Assembly: GCA_039621445.1 (NCBI GenBank)
Contig: CP154956.1
Coordinates: 65,984,257-66,048,256 of the forward strand
DNA length: 64,000 nucleotides
Source: Euglena gracilis
Taxonomy: Eukaryota; Euglenida; Euglenophyceae; Euglenales
Direction: 5' to 3'
The position numbers and the translations under genes are program-made. Of the stretch, positions 12,463 to 25,000 are shown piece after piece (within the stretch, counting starts at the first letter, position 1; each line of letters begins with the position of its first letter). The notes under the pieces are model-generated. The model was not told where the DNA came from. It made no database searches and saw only the letters and a program-made list of their open reading frames with translations.

Positions 12463-12925
12463 AGGCAGAGGCTTTTTTCAGGTTGGACCCCCCGGATGGG
12501 GCTGTGCAGGAACCCCCAAAACCCCAAATGGGTGGCGGACCCCATCCCGCCCCGCCTTCCGGTATTTTTGGGCGCCGGTTTTTAGGTCAAAACTTTGTTT
12601 CATTCCTTTGAAGGGATTTTTCTTTCAGTGGTGCTGTGATGGGTTGGGGGTCAACCCCCCCCCACCTTCCTGGGCAGTCCGATCACCCCCTCCCCCACCA
12701 GGCCTTTCTGTCCAGCCCTGCCCAGGGAAGGAGGCAAGTGGTGTGAGGGTCCACCGGACCCCCCCCCCCGGGTCTAAGTGGGCACCGGAGATGGGGATTT
12801 CCCCATCTGTTTGGCCTATTCGACGCAAAACGCCGAAGATGCCCACCCCCTCCTGCGGGCACGCGCGGGGATGACGTCATCACCCTCGACGAGCTGGAGG
12901 AGTTCCTGACCGGCCCGGAGGGGGG
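10470..12925 (+). CDS. Probable EF-hand Ca2+-binding protein, exon fragments
   Basis: Three GC-rich segments look like exons of one gene. About 10470–10515 begins with a possible ATG and encodes MDKRGNQITTKLMNEK. About 10870–11002 encodes TEVDLLRAKLLASG and SIPEIFEGMDRDK. About 12871–12925 encodes DVITLDELEEFL. Joining the last two as ...AAA G|AT GAC... gives a 12-residue EF-hand loop DRDKDDVITLDE with acidic residues at positions 1, 3, 5, 6 and Glu at 12. The intron between them starts GTATGT and contains the GT and CA microsatellites. Its 3' end has no AG, so a nonconventional or intermediate intron is inferred from the loop spacing. Other exons and the stop are not located. The EF-hand is fairly convincing; the rest of the protein is unknown. 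Confidence 0.45.
11079..11340. repeat. (GT)n microsatellite, interrupted
   Basis: About 260 bp of GT dinucleotides with short interruptions, inside the presumed intron of the EF-hand candidate. Open frames across it in all phases are artefacts. Confidence 0.97.
11862..12200. mobile_element. Degraded member of the TTGTCTAAGCACC inverted-repeat element family
   Basis: Contains TTATCTAAGCACCAC, TTGTCCAAGCACC, AGGTGATGGAGTTCTCAGG, CTCGAAAATTTCGACATTTT and TCTCTAAGCACCATCAT, plus GGTATTTACCCATATTTTG. These resemble the better-preserved copies at 31950, 44155 and 63434. Its ends are too decayed to define exactly. Confidence 0.5.
12371..12461. repeat. (CA)n microsatellite
   Basis: About 90 bp of pure CA repeat, in the presumed intron of the EF-hand candidate. 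Confidence 0.98.
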
Positions 12926-13202
12926 AGGCCCCAGCCTCGGGGACACATGGGCGGGACACATCAGGAAAGATTTTTTTGAACTGAGTGAATTTTTCGGGGC
13001 GGCGGTGTTCATTTACATGGCTCATTCGCAGAACTTTGGTTTGAAGAGAATTTCCTTTTCAGTTTAAATGGGAAACAAAGGTGTAATTTTTTCCTTTTTT
13101 CACACTATTTCAAATTATACTAAAAACAAAAAAAACAAAAAAATAGTTTTTACATACATCATATTTCTTGGGCTGATTCTTGCAACAGTGTATAACAACA
13201 GG

Positions 13203-13428
13203 TTTAGTACCCCCCCCCCGTCCAACGACTGGCTTTGTCCAACGACCACCCCCCTGGTCAGTAGCGACCTTTTTCCAGGTGATCATTTTTCCAGACATTC
13301 GTGTTTTTAACACAGTCTTGTCCAACGACCACCGCCGGTCATTAACGATATTTGGCCAGAATAGTGACCCCCCCCCCAGTCAGCAGCGATATTTAGCGGT
13401 CGTTGGACAAGGGGGAGGTAATATTGGT
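13203..13428. mobile_element. TTGTCCAACGACC inverted-repeat element, short copy
   Basis: The left part has CCCCCCCCGTCCAACGAC then TTGTCCAACGACCACC; the right end has GCGGTCGTTGGACAAGGGGG then AGGTA. Internal motifs GTCAGTAGCGACC and CAGCAGCGATATTTAGCGG form a second inverted pair. Longer relatives lie at 27047–27583 and 39240–39776. It has no coding capacity, as in a miniature inverted-repeat element. Confidence 0.75.
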
Positions 13429-16400
13429 TGTCACAGACTGTACCAGTGCACCACTTTTGTGCATGTCCATGCAGGCTTCTTTTTTAAGAACCTGGGGTCC
13501 CACACCTCGCCCGGGGGGGGGGGGGTCAACAACCCCCCAAAACGGACCATCTGGATGCATTTTCTTCAAAAAAAATAATTCTGGCATTTCGCGCTGAAAC
13601 CCACACGTGGACCCCCGGCAGGACCCCCGGCACAGGATCCACGGGGGAGTCTGGCTCTGGACCAGGGGGGATATTTATGTGCCTTTCCTAACATTTGCTG
13701 TTTTCTTTGCTTTAATTCCAGGATGTCCTTCGTCATATTGTACTTGTTGATTTTTCGGGGCGGGACTTCTGGAGTTGTGAGTGGTCAAACTACCAATAAT
13801 CCCATGGGCAATCTTATCCTCCATTGCCAGTGCAACAAAGCTGGGCCTTTCAGTTGGCTGTCCTCAAAACATCACATCAATTTTTGTCAACATCCCCACT
13901 TGGTTCATCAAGGCAAAGGCTGGGGCCTCACCGGAACAGTATGCACACGTTGCATAAGGTTCTTTCCCGGTCCATTTGTGACAACCTGCCGCTTTGAAAG
14001 GAGTTGTTTTATGCACAAGCAGGCCATCTCAAAATGTGTCAGGTGGATTTTCATATACCCACATGCCCACGTGCATTCACAGGTTTTTGTGTGTTTGTTT
14101 TGATAAATATGTGACCAACTTCTGTGCCAGGAAGCAGGTTTTATCCACACGGTTGCAAGATTTTGGACAACTGGTACAAAGGTTGGAGAATTTTATCAAA
14201 ATAATGAAGAAATGAAGTGAAATGAAATGAAATGGGATAACAAGCAATCCCTGTGCAAATTTTCTGTAAAAATTGCAAGGATAATTTGTTTGCCACCATG
14301 TAAAAGATTGCATTTTTTTGAAATGTGCCAAATGCACCACTCAGCACCAAAATATGCTGAAGGCCCCAAAAATCTGGCATCCATGCAAACAGAACACTGC
14401 AATTCTTTCTCCCCAAAGGAAAAAGGAACAGTTTAAGTCCTGATTTGATTACTGAAAGGAGAAAGGATAATATTGTGTTGGTGTGCAAGTTGCATAAAAT
14501 GCACTTTGAAATCCAGCAGCTTTTTAATTTTTGACCTTTTAATTTTTTGCACAGTGAAAAAATATTTTCTCGAAGGATGACAAATTTCTGTAAGTCCTTT
14601 CCAGCCAGGGTTTTTTTTTGAAAAAAGTTTGGTGACCTAGTGGGGGGCGAGTGGGCACCCGTGGTTTTCTTCTAATTTCGGCACAAAGCGCCGATAATAT
14701 TTTGGAACCCAAAATTGACCCCCCCCCCCCAAAGTGGTCCCCCCCCCAGGGGGGTGGGTGGGTGGGTGGGTAGGTCCGATCCCCTCTCTCCTTGTTTCCA
14801 GCAGAAAAGTGTCCATTCAGGAGAGTTTTCAACTTGCAGCTTACATCAGGGATTGGTGTTTTCCTTGAAATGGAGACAAGTCAAGATAAGTATGGAGCCC
14901 GAAACCCCAAATACGGATAATTTTGGATAACTGCAGGGATACTGTGGTTATGGGGTCCAACATGGATGACAAGCAGGCTGAATTTCAGGTGGTGCACATG
15001 AGTGGGGCACATGGCCAAAAATGCCTCAAGGCACTTCCAGCGCCGAAGGCACCGGAAGCCCAAAAAGTCCATTTTGAGCACTTTTTTTTTGGCCCATGAC
15101 CAACTTCTCATGCCCCCCCCCCCGGTTGGACGACCGCTTAATCAAACTCTTGGGCATTTGTGAGGCTGCCCAAGGCTTACCTGCCCGCTTCTTTCTTTCA
15201 ACGTAACAAGACTCCTCAAAATGTGCAATAACGCAAATCAATGCAAAAAATGCAAGCAAATGCAAGCAGGGATTGTTGCTTTATCTTTAACTGAGGGGGT
15301 TCAAATTCTTATCCGTAGTTATCCGTGATTATCCGTAGTTGACGGATAATGGTCAACGCTTGCATTGACCATGTATGACTTGTGCTGACCAGGCCAACCA
15401 TCCAAAAAAGGTTCAGATGCAATAGAAAAAGGCAGATTGAGTGCAATACAACCTCTAAAACGTCCAAATCCCACATCCAATTCATGCTGGTGTACATGAT
15501 GCATGAGACATGAGACTCCTCCCCTCCTTGTCAGCAGACTGAATTTAACCAACGGGGGGAGCGGGGGGAGGGGTGACCCGGAGCGCCTGGGCAGGAAGGC
15601 ACTCATTTTTATACTGAGTGGCGTGCCTGAAATGCTTCAGTACAGGCTCGCCTCGCCGCTGTACTATGATCATGCGGCAAACGCCCATTGCCTTAGTCTG
15701 TGATGGCCTAACTCGCACAGAAGTTTTTGCATGCGTTGGGCCACCTTAGAAGCCAACCTTTTGCCCCTTTCTTCCCCTGGCCCAATTTCAGTGATCTTTG
15801 GCCTGGGGACCATCTTTCAAAAGTTCAAGATCTCATTTTTCGAATTCGAGGGATGTAATCTTTCCCACAGGCGGGCAAAACCCCTGTTGTGAGCCCCCCC
15901 ATCTTTGTGCTCCTCACGCGACTCCCAGATGGTTCTCCGCAGGCATGGTGAAATTTTGCGGCCACGGAACTCGGGTGTACTGCAATGAAACAAATGGGAG
16001 CGGCCTCTGCCACTGGAAATGGGCTCGCAACGCATTGGAAAGACCCGTCTAAAAATGAAGATGATGGTTCCAGACAGGTGCCAGGGACAGTGGTTCCCTG
16101 TTCCAGGCAACCATCATCAAGGCTGCCATGTGCTTTAAATCAGTTCGCTCTGATTGCAGTGAGACGCCCAGGACCAATCTCCCACCCTCAGAGAATAAAC
16201 AAGAGAGTTCGTCATGTCAATCATTGCACATCTGTACCATGGCACCCTGGTTTTGATTTTACCGATTGTGTTTCTATTGTGCAGCCGGCAATGACACACA
16301 AATTTTAAATTACAAATTAGCATAATTGTTTGCACATATGCACTATGTGAACCAATTTCAATAAACCATGTCCAAGATAAGGCTGCCATCCACCTGTCTT

Positions 16401-16429
16401 GCATTGTAATCCCCCCTAACAAGAGCGCA

Positions 16430-16790
16430 GTGCCTTAATCATGCGCAGTGCCCTAATAAGCACCCCCAAGGGTCCGAAACTCCCTCCCTAAAAGTGCGCA
16501 CCCCCCCAAGGAGAAATCATTGTCACGTCTCAGGTTGGAAAGCACACACAATTCTCAGAAATGTCCTTCTCAGACCAAATACTTCCACCGTCCAAGCCCA
16601 AATTTGACACATAAATCAATTCACTCGTTGCTTAACATCACAAGTAGGTGAGAAATTTAAAAAGAGTGGTGGAAAATTCGGTATTTTGTGCTTTGTCCTA
16701 ATAAGTGCGCAGTGCCCAAATAAGTGTGCACCCCTTGGGGTCCGAAAGAAACTACGTCCTTAAAATGTGCGCACACGTGCACTTATTGTG
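16430..16790. repeat. Pair of direct repeats around GCGCAGTGCCC, ~260 bp apart
   Basis: CTAATAAG, GCGCAGTGCCC, CACCCC and GGTCCGAAA occur in the same order at about 16433–16505 and again at about 16697–16790, with about 190 bp of unrelated sequence between. This could be the ends of a small element or a partial duplication. Confidence 0.6.
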
Positions 16791-17039
16791 GGGGGTTACT
16801 CCGTCTCCTCTGGCTTTGAGATTGCCATTATCCCCCAACAAGATATATAAGGATAAATGGGAAGCTTTTCGGTTTCGAGGTACAAGGTGGCAGGGGAGGT
16901 CCGGGACCTCCCCCCTTGGCGAGGTTCCAAAAGTAGTGAAACAGAACCGAAAAATTCCCCAGTCTTTTACTGCTTCGAGGTGGGAGGAGGGGGCGACCCA
17001 CCCACCCCTCCCCTCTCTGTTGGAAGGGCCGGTTCAGAC

Positions 17040-17440
17040 CCCCCCCTCAGCTCCCCCCCCCCCATACATCCCTGCCCACCACTGCAAGATGGGTTTCAAG
17101 TGTTCATATGCGCATATGTGCAACGGCCACACTGATTTGGAAATTTGAAGTTCGTGTGGCTGCCATGCCTTTGCACAACAGCGCCCTCAATTTTCTTTAA
17201 AAAAGCGTGGCTGTTCCACAGGTGCACAACAGAAACCCCCCCCCCCCCTCACCTCCCCCCCCCCCATACATCCCTGCCCACCACTGCAAGATGGGTTTCA
17301 AGTGTTCATATGCGCATATGTGCAACGGCCACACTGATTTGGAAATTTGAAGTTCGTGTGGCTGCCATGCCTTTGCACAACAGCGCCCTCAATTTTCTTT
17401 AAAAAAGCGTGGCTGTTCCACAGGTGCACAACAGAAACCA
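17040..17440. repeat. 202-bp tandem duplication
   Basis: A unit containing CATACATCCCTGCCCACCAC, a palindromic CATATGCGCATATG and GTGGCTGTTCCACAGG occurs twice in direct orientation. The first CATACATCC starts at 17063 and the second at 17265. The copies are nearly identical, so the duplication is recent. Confidence 0.95.
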
Positions 17441-19085
17441 AAGTTGTGTGGCTTGAACAAACGTGCCATGGTCGCCGAGATTTGGTGTCCTCCAAAAAAT
17501 TGCAGTGGTTTGTGCCGCATTTGTGCAATGATTACATTTTTGTAATAATATTTTTATTGATCACCAAAAAAGCCACTGGCTAGACCCCCCCCCCCCCCCG
17601 GGGGGGAGTGGTCCAGGGTCCCCTGACGGGAAATTTTATTTCCTCCGGCGCTGCGTGCGGAGGTGGAATTTGGACTTTTCAGGAATTTTTGCCCCACTTT
17701 TTTTTTAAAAAAAACCCAAAACTGCCAAAAATGGACATTATTGGCAGGTTTTTGGGGTTAAACAAAAAGCGCCGCTGCGCAAATGCGCAATGGAGTCGTC
17801 TCATTTCTTTTATCGGTTCAGCTCCGACCTTAAGCGCAAGTTAGGCCGCCCTGAGTTCTGAGTTCGTGTCTGATTTGCTCCGACCTGGGGTTCGGAGGAT
17901 GTGGGGGATGTCACGCAGCTGGCCGGGTGGGGTTGCTTGTTGGCAGAGGGACACCTATTTTTAGACCCAAAGAAGACCACCCCATTGCGCAGCCATGTTT
18001 CTGTTGCCGCTGCAACATTTCAAGTGCCGGGTTTTCAAAGCACCCTGGGCTTCGTTTCATTGCCATTTCCTTTTGCATGAGTTCCGGGCTGCTGATTGGT
18101 TGGACCTCCCAGCCCCAGCCCCGACATGCTTTGCTTTTGCCAACTACAGCCAGCTGGTGCTCCATGCTTTGCATGGGTTGCCATGCGCAGGAAGGTTATC
18201 AGGCCGCCCACATCACGAACGCTGCCCCACTTGGAATAGCTCTGTACCGTTTTCGTTCCACGGCTGAGTTACACCCAATTTTATCGCACAGGGAGAGAAA
18301 GCCAGGGATGGACTCACTGCCTGCAAAACCAATCCAGCATGCTAGTTGTAAATGCTGCCCAATTCATTGTTCTTGAATTTCATTTTGGTGTAACTTTGAT
18401 TCTAATACCCCAAAAACGATTTTCTGAAAGCAGAAATAATAATTTTAAAATTTTGTTGTAAACCACCATTGAAAGAAAAAGGAGAAGACCCCTCACATGC
18501 ATCTCCAGCATCGAGCAAAAAGGAATTGCTTCTGACGAGCAAGCTTGGAAAAGCAATTGAGTGTGTGAAACGTCGTTTGGAAACGTGGAAGGTCACAATG
18601 TTGGATTTTTTACAGTGGCGTTTGGGCGGGATTTGACCCATCCAAAAACAGCATGGGAAAGGAGCCTGTCTTCCCAGCCTTCAAAAAAGAGGTATGTACC
18701 TGGGACCTTGGCAAACCTAGAACAACATTCCTTCAGAACACCCACGTGCCACAAAAACTAGCTGGGAGAATTCTCACCCACCACCCTGGAGCCTTTATTA
18801 TGGGCCCGGCCTTTCTTGTCAGGGTTCGGACAGGGGATTTTGATGGTTTATTTTTTTTTTTGGTTTTCCCCAGTGGCAACCTGGCCGCCCCCCCCCCCCC
18901 AGGCAACCGATCTTCCCAAGCCTGGAGCCCATAGGTTGATCAGTACCTATGCCACAGTTGACTGCGGGAAGCCAGTGCGGCTTTGTTACACTGGGCCGCC
19001 GGATGAAGCTTTGCCCCCCTCCCACCGCCGACCCAGCCTTGTCCCTCCCCTCAGTCCTCCACCTCCACCTCCACCTCCACCGGCG

Positions 19086-22000
19086 ATGCTGGGGCTGCTC
19101 CTCCTCGGCCTCGCGGTCCTCCCCCTTGCCTCCCCGGCCCACCTCGCCCCGCGCCACCCACCGGCGTACCTCAACCAGGGGTTTTTTTAGTCTTAGACCC
19201 CGGGGGGGAGGTCCAGCCGAGCCCCCCCCCCCCCGGGGGTCCCCCTAGAGAGGGGTGGGATTTATTTTTTGGTCCCTTTGGCGCCGAAAATTTTTGAAAA
19301 AGGTGCTATTTTTAGAATTTTCACAATTTTTGGCCTTTTCGGGGAAAAGTGGGTTGGGTCTCCCGCCCCCCCCCCCCAGTGGGTGGGTTGGGGGGGGCTC
19401 CCCCCTGGTCTTTTAAAAAAACCCTGACCTCAACAGCTCCCTTCAGCTGCCGGGGGCGGTGGTGTGGGACGTGGACTGTGGCAACCACCTCGCCTGCAAC
19501 AACCACTTCCCCGTGTGCTGCAACTCGGAGAAGTACCGCAGCCGGCACTGTGCCTCCCCCAAATGCGATGTGGCGGACACCGCCAAATAGGTAAACCCCC
19601 CCCAAATAATACCCCCCCGGGGTATTATTTTTTTCGCCCGAAGTCCTGGCCCGAGGGGGGGGTATTATTTTCCCAAAATTTTCGAAATTTTTTGAAGTCC
19701 CGTAAAACCCAAAATAGCACCCAAAGCCCCCCTTTGAGGTCATTTTTTGCACTTTCTTGTGAAATTTAACCTTTTTTTTGGAGGTCAGATGAGCCAGAAA
19801 AATTGATTTTTTTCGTAATTTGCTGTCAGAGATTGTGATTTTTACCTAAATTTTCAGGTTAAAATCCGGGCCTTCGGCCCGGAACAGGGGGGGGGGTATT
19901 ATTTCGGCGGCCGAAGTCGGACCCCAAGGGGGGGGTATTATTTGGGGGGGGGGGGTATCCCGGTCGTGCCCGCAATGTCTTTCTCTTGGTACCAACCAAA
20001 TTTGAACAAAAATGGTCTGCAGTCTTTCCCATGCACAGCGATTGCAATGTTCAGTTAGGCCATAGAACACCAGGGAAGTGGTCAGACCTATTGACAAACC
20101 CACCAGAGCTCCTTCGCCGGGGGGGGGGGGGGGTACCCAACATTTTAAAAAAAAACGGAGGCAGAGTCGCCCTGAGGGGCCTGCCATGGCGCCGCGGTCA
20201 ACCCGTACTGCGTGGCGGGCGGGGAGCACTGCTGCGTCGGGGCGGTGGAGGGCTGCCGCCTCAACGAGACGTGCTGCCCCTCCGTGGCCGCGGACGGCTC
20301 CGCGCAGCTCGAGTGCTGCAACGCCTCCGCCGTGTGCGAGGTGGACGAGCGGGGCGGCGGCCGCTGTGTGGTGGACCGCTGCCGGGCCCACGACACCCGA
20401 GGGGGCCCGGGAGCCAGCTGGAGGTGCCCCCCCCCAAAGGGTTCTCTGTGGTGTGCTGTGGCGGGCAGGCAGCCACGTGATGCGACTGGTCGCCAGTGTT
20501 GACCATGGGTTGTGCATGAACACGCCGCGCGTTCCGCTGGGCCAGGTCAGGCAGCAACCCAGCACGCTGTGTGTTCCCCAGCCCACCGCCCAGCGTGCAC
20601 CGTCCATCGATCCAACGGTGCCCAGCCGCCTCCCGCCGGGGGTGCCTCGGCTCCTCCAGCCGCTGCGGCTGGTGCTGCGCCACCAGCACCTGCCAGAGCG
20701 CCCGGGCCACCTGCACCGCCGACGCGGACTGGCTGAGCCCTGGAGAGCCGGGGGCGGTGTGCCCGGACCCCTGCTCCGAGCCCAGCGGGGGACTTTTCGA
20801 GATTGGGGGGAGGTTTGTCTGAAGAGAGAGTGTGTAGGCAGGCGGTTGGGTGGGTGGGTGGGTGGGTGGGTGGGCAGGTGTGTTTGCGTAACTGTGTGTG
20901 TGTGTGCGCGCGCGCGTGCGTGCGTGCATGTGTTTGCATGCGCGCAGATGTTTGCATGTGAGTGAGTGAGTGAGTGAGTGAGTGAGTGAGTGAGTCAGTG
21001 AGTGAGTGCTGTGTGTGTACGTATGTGTTGTTTTTGGGGGGTTGGGTGTGCATTTTTTTCTGCCCATCTGGCCATTCCGCCGCTGCCGCCCAATCCTGGA
21101 CTGCAACACGTGCCGCCATGCCCGCCGGGGTGGCGCGGAGTGCGGCTGGTGCTGCTCCTCCGGCCGGTGCGTGGCGTCCGGGTTCTCCGCCTTCAACGTC
21201 GAGGAGCGCTGCTCCCCGTACTCCTGGATTCCAGCCAGGGGTGGCCCCCGAAGCAGCAGCAGGATTGTGTGTGGTGTTTGGGGATAATGGAGAGGATTAT
21301 GTCCAAAATGCATTCCAAGTCGCCACCCATGGGGTGTTTAGCAGCGGTCATAGTTTTGATGGGGTTCTTGGCATGTGCCAGGGGGTGGGATAAGTCTTTG
21401 CGGAAAAGAAAGGAGATGTGACACCCCGTGTCGACCAAAATCCTAGCCTGTTACATGACTTTTTGCCCATAGTCTGGACAAAGTTGACAGGAAATAAAAA
21501 TGATGGGAAACGACCCAATTTTTCCTATCATTTTTCACCGTCATTTTCTCCCCATACCCTTTCCATCCCCTTTGGGGGGGGGGGGCGTTCAGGAGTGGTC
21601 AAATTTCACAAAAAAAATCGGGATGTGGCATGTGGCTAATTTTCAAGTTTTTGGGGTCTGTGTTGTAATGAAAAAAAAAATCACAAAAAAGCCACCCAGA
21701 AGACCAGTTTGACCATTTTTTGCAGCTTTGAGTTGTCTTTTTCCCCAAACAATTTTCATCAAAAGTGGCAAAACAACTACCGTTTTCCGTGAAGGCTGAA
21801 TCCTCCCATCATCAATTTTTCTGAAATCGAGATTTTCCCGTCATTTTTTCCCGTCATTTTTCCCGTCATTTTTGATTTCCATCATTTTTGTCCTGACTGC
21901 ACTTTGCTCAATTTTCCAAGTGAAAATTTGGGAGGGGGATCACTTTTTCCCTCAAAGTCGACCTGTTTTTGCCAAAGTATGGACATTTTTTTGTCCATTC

Positions 22001-25000
22001 TTCCTGTATATTTTTCATTGAATGTGGTGGCACGAGAAAATTTTTCTACCCTCGAGAACCACCCTTGCGGGAAAAGCTTTTGGACGAAAGAAATTGGCAG
22101 TTTGAAGTTTGAAAAAGGTGGAAGTGATGGGAAATACAAAGAAGAGAAATTTCGCCAACTGCAGCCCGGCCGGGGGGTCAAAGTTGCGGATGTTTGTGTT
22201 TTCCAGTTGATGCGGAGCTCGAGAAGTTCTTCCTCAACTCCATTTCAACCCGCCCCAAGGGATATGACAGAGGAAGCAAACCGCCAACAGCGTCCCCATC
22301 CAGGCCCTCGGGGCAAGCCCTGCCGGCGCCCGCCACCACCGGCAACCTCCTGTCCTGCTCCGCATGCGCCGTTGGGGGCGGCGGGCTGTACCACACGCAA
22401 CTGTTCCAGTCCGTGATGGCGATGGTCCTCTTCTCCATCTGCTTCCCGCTGCTGCCCGCGGGGGGGCCCTTGCCGTGTGCCAGGGGGCCGACCCATGCCT
22501 TGTGGCATTTTGCCATGGATTCTTCAATGATGGTTTGCAATAGTGGATTTTTTCAACGTTGGTGGGTGTGGGGTGGGTCCAGCCCAACCCCCCAAACCCT
22601 CCACAACCCCCAGTTGGAGGGGGGGGTCAGGCTGAGTGGGTCCCCTCCCGGAGGGGTTTCCTCTGTTTTCTGCACAAAGTGCCAAAAGCGGTTTTGGATC
22701 CAAAGTGAACACCTCCAAAAGCGGGTCACCCCTCCCTGAGCCCCCCCCCCCCAGGCATGGGTGGGTGGCTGGATGTCGACTGTTCAGCCCCCCCCCCCCC
22801 GGTCCTTGAAAGACCTTTGTTTGCAATCTCTGCTCTGCAACCCCCTACCAGCACCCGAACGAAGCACACTTTGAATGTTAAGATACAACAATAAATTCAT
22901 ATACGATAACACACAGCATTGCCCTTTGCATTCCCCCGCGTTCTTTCAAATGAAGTCTTTGTTTGCTGCCACCAGGGGTTTTCTTCGGCCGGAGGAGACC
23001 CCTATTCCCCCCCCCCCCAGGGAGGATCCAGCCAGCCAGCAACTTTTTTCCAGCCAGAACCTCCCAGCCAGGCTGCAGACCCCCCCCCTCAGGGGGTCCA
23101 CTGAAATAAAGTTGGGTCCAGCCCAGCAAAGACGTTGCAACAGACGTGCTAAGTGCCGAAAATTCTCGAAAACAGGGGTCCAAAATGGCCAAAAATGGTA
23201 TTTTTGGGTAGATTTGGGGGGTTTCACCTCCAAATTTTGACTGAAAAATACTAACCTGGCAGACAGGACTTGGGCTTTCTGGGGATATTTTGGGTCCTGT
23301 CGGGTCCAGCCCAAGTTGGACCCCCCCCCTAGACCCCCCCACGATCTTTAAGAAACCCGTCATCCAGGCCTTGTTCCCATCCTCATCTGATTTCCAGGAG
23401 GTGCGGGGGTGGGGTGGCAGGTCCGCCGTGTGTGCTTGTCGTTGCATCGGCTGCAGCACGTGGGAGGGACCCCCTGCGGCGCCGTGCATCTGCCTGGCCC
23501 TCCTCCTGTGCCTGCGGCGGTGCTGCCACCGGTTCGGGTACGACGCGCTGCTGGACGACGGGGACGAGGCGGAGGACGAGGAGGAGGGTGACCAGCACTG
23601 CCGCCCGGGAGGGGCCCCCTGTGTGTACTACGGCGCTACGGGGACGGACCCCCCCCCCCTTGGGGGCCAGCTGAATTTTGACTGGACCACCTTGGCAGCC
23701 CCCCTGTGTGCCACCAGGTGCTTGTCCCGTCGGCGCCCGCCGGTGACGAAGTACGGCTTTGGGGACGAGGCGGAGGAGCGCCGAGGCCACATGGGCTCCG
23801 AGGGGGAGCACGACCGGCAGGCGACTGGCCAGGGGTCGCTGCAGCCCAACATCGCTGCCCCGAGGCTGGCAAGGGGAGGGGGATCAGGACTCTGGGACAG
23901 CAGTTCTCTCCCAGACTCCGGGGGGGGGGGGATGCATTTCGCATTTTTTTGCATTTTTGCACATTTTTTGCACATTTTTTTCAAATTTTCCAAAAATGCA
24001 CATTTTTTTCTCATTTGTCGCATTTTTTGCACATTTTTTTTAAATTTTTTTCAGCTCATTTGGTGTATTTATTCACGATTTACCCAATTTTTTGTATTTT
24101 CTGCAAAGGTTTATTTTTTTTAAAAAAATTTGAATATTTTTGAAACTGACATTTTCTTCATAATTCCATATAATTCTTGTGGATTTGGTGCCATTTTTGC
24201 ATGTTTTGGGGGGTTGATTTTTGCGTTTTCGTGATTTTGCGCTTTTTTCCTCAGGTTTTGCACAGTTTTTCGCATTTCTCGAGGCCGGACTAGTGCATAC
24301 CTCCCCACCCCACAGACTCTCTCAGGCAACCAAGTTCAGAGCTGTCGAGAGGTTGGAACAGGGATTTTTTAAATATTGGACGCTGGGGGGGGGGGGTGAC
24401 CACCGGACCAGTCACCCCCTCCCGTGGGGGGGGTCGGTCTGAGCAGGCGCCCATCAAAGGCGGGGGCCGATGAAATTTTAACCCCAAAACTGATCTCCAA
24501 GAAGTGGTCCCCCGGAACCCATCCAGATACCCCGGGGTGGTGGGTACCTGGGTGGATTCCCCGGTGTTTAAATAAGTACCCTGGTTGGAACAGGATTCAG
24601 TCTCGGCCGTTTTGTTCATCGTTTGTTGTTTAAGTTGGAGAAAATATTTGGCAGCAACCAGAACAGAGACGGGGGGCTCTGAAACCTTTTTTTTTCCAGC
24701 TGGCAGCTCCTGGTTGGGCTGCCAACCCCCCCTGGGGGGGGGGGGGTGCAGCTGAAATAAACTTGGCACAATCCTGAAGCTGCAGTGGGCCAGACTTGCA
24801 GCCAGTTAGACCCCCGGGATAAAGAATCCCCTGGTTTGGATGAAGGGAAAGGAACCCTTAAATCAGAAAGGAAGGAAAGTGTTCTTAGGACAGACCAATC
24901 AGAATTGCCTTTGGGGTTCCTCAAGAGGCAAACGGGAAAGCCAACCTCCATTCTACCCCCCCCAAACACACCGTTACCTAGATTCATGGTCCCCAGCTGG

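Larger units (their letters stand above)
13000..19085. other. Long stretch without convincing exons
   Basis: Apart from the repeats listed separately, this 6 kb is AT-rich intergenic or very long intronic sequence with poly-C runs. The segment 17790–18370 has a different, more balanced composition and an open frame of about 149 codons. I cannot match it to a family and no flanking exon-like blocks support it; it may be an old transposon or pseudogene fragment. Confidence 0.45.

Noticed and set aside
11024-12611. Cys/Val- and Thr/His-repeat frames on both strands
   Set aside because: Direct translations of GT/CA dinucleotide repeats.
20261-21313. 350-codon minus-strand frame
   Set aside because: Antisense of Cys-rich exons and simple repeats; high GC opens many frames. 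The + strand has the signal peptide and conserved Cys pattern.
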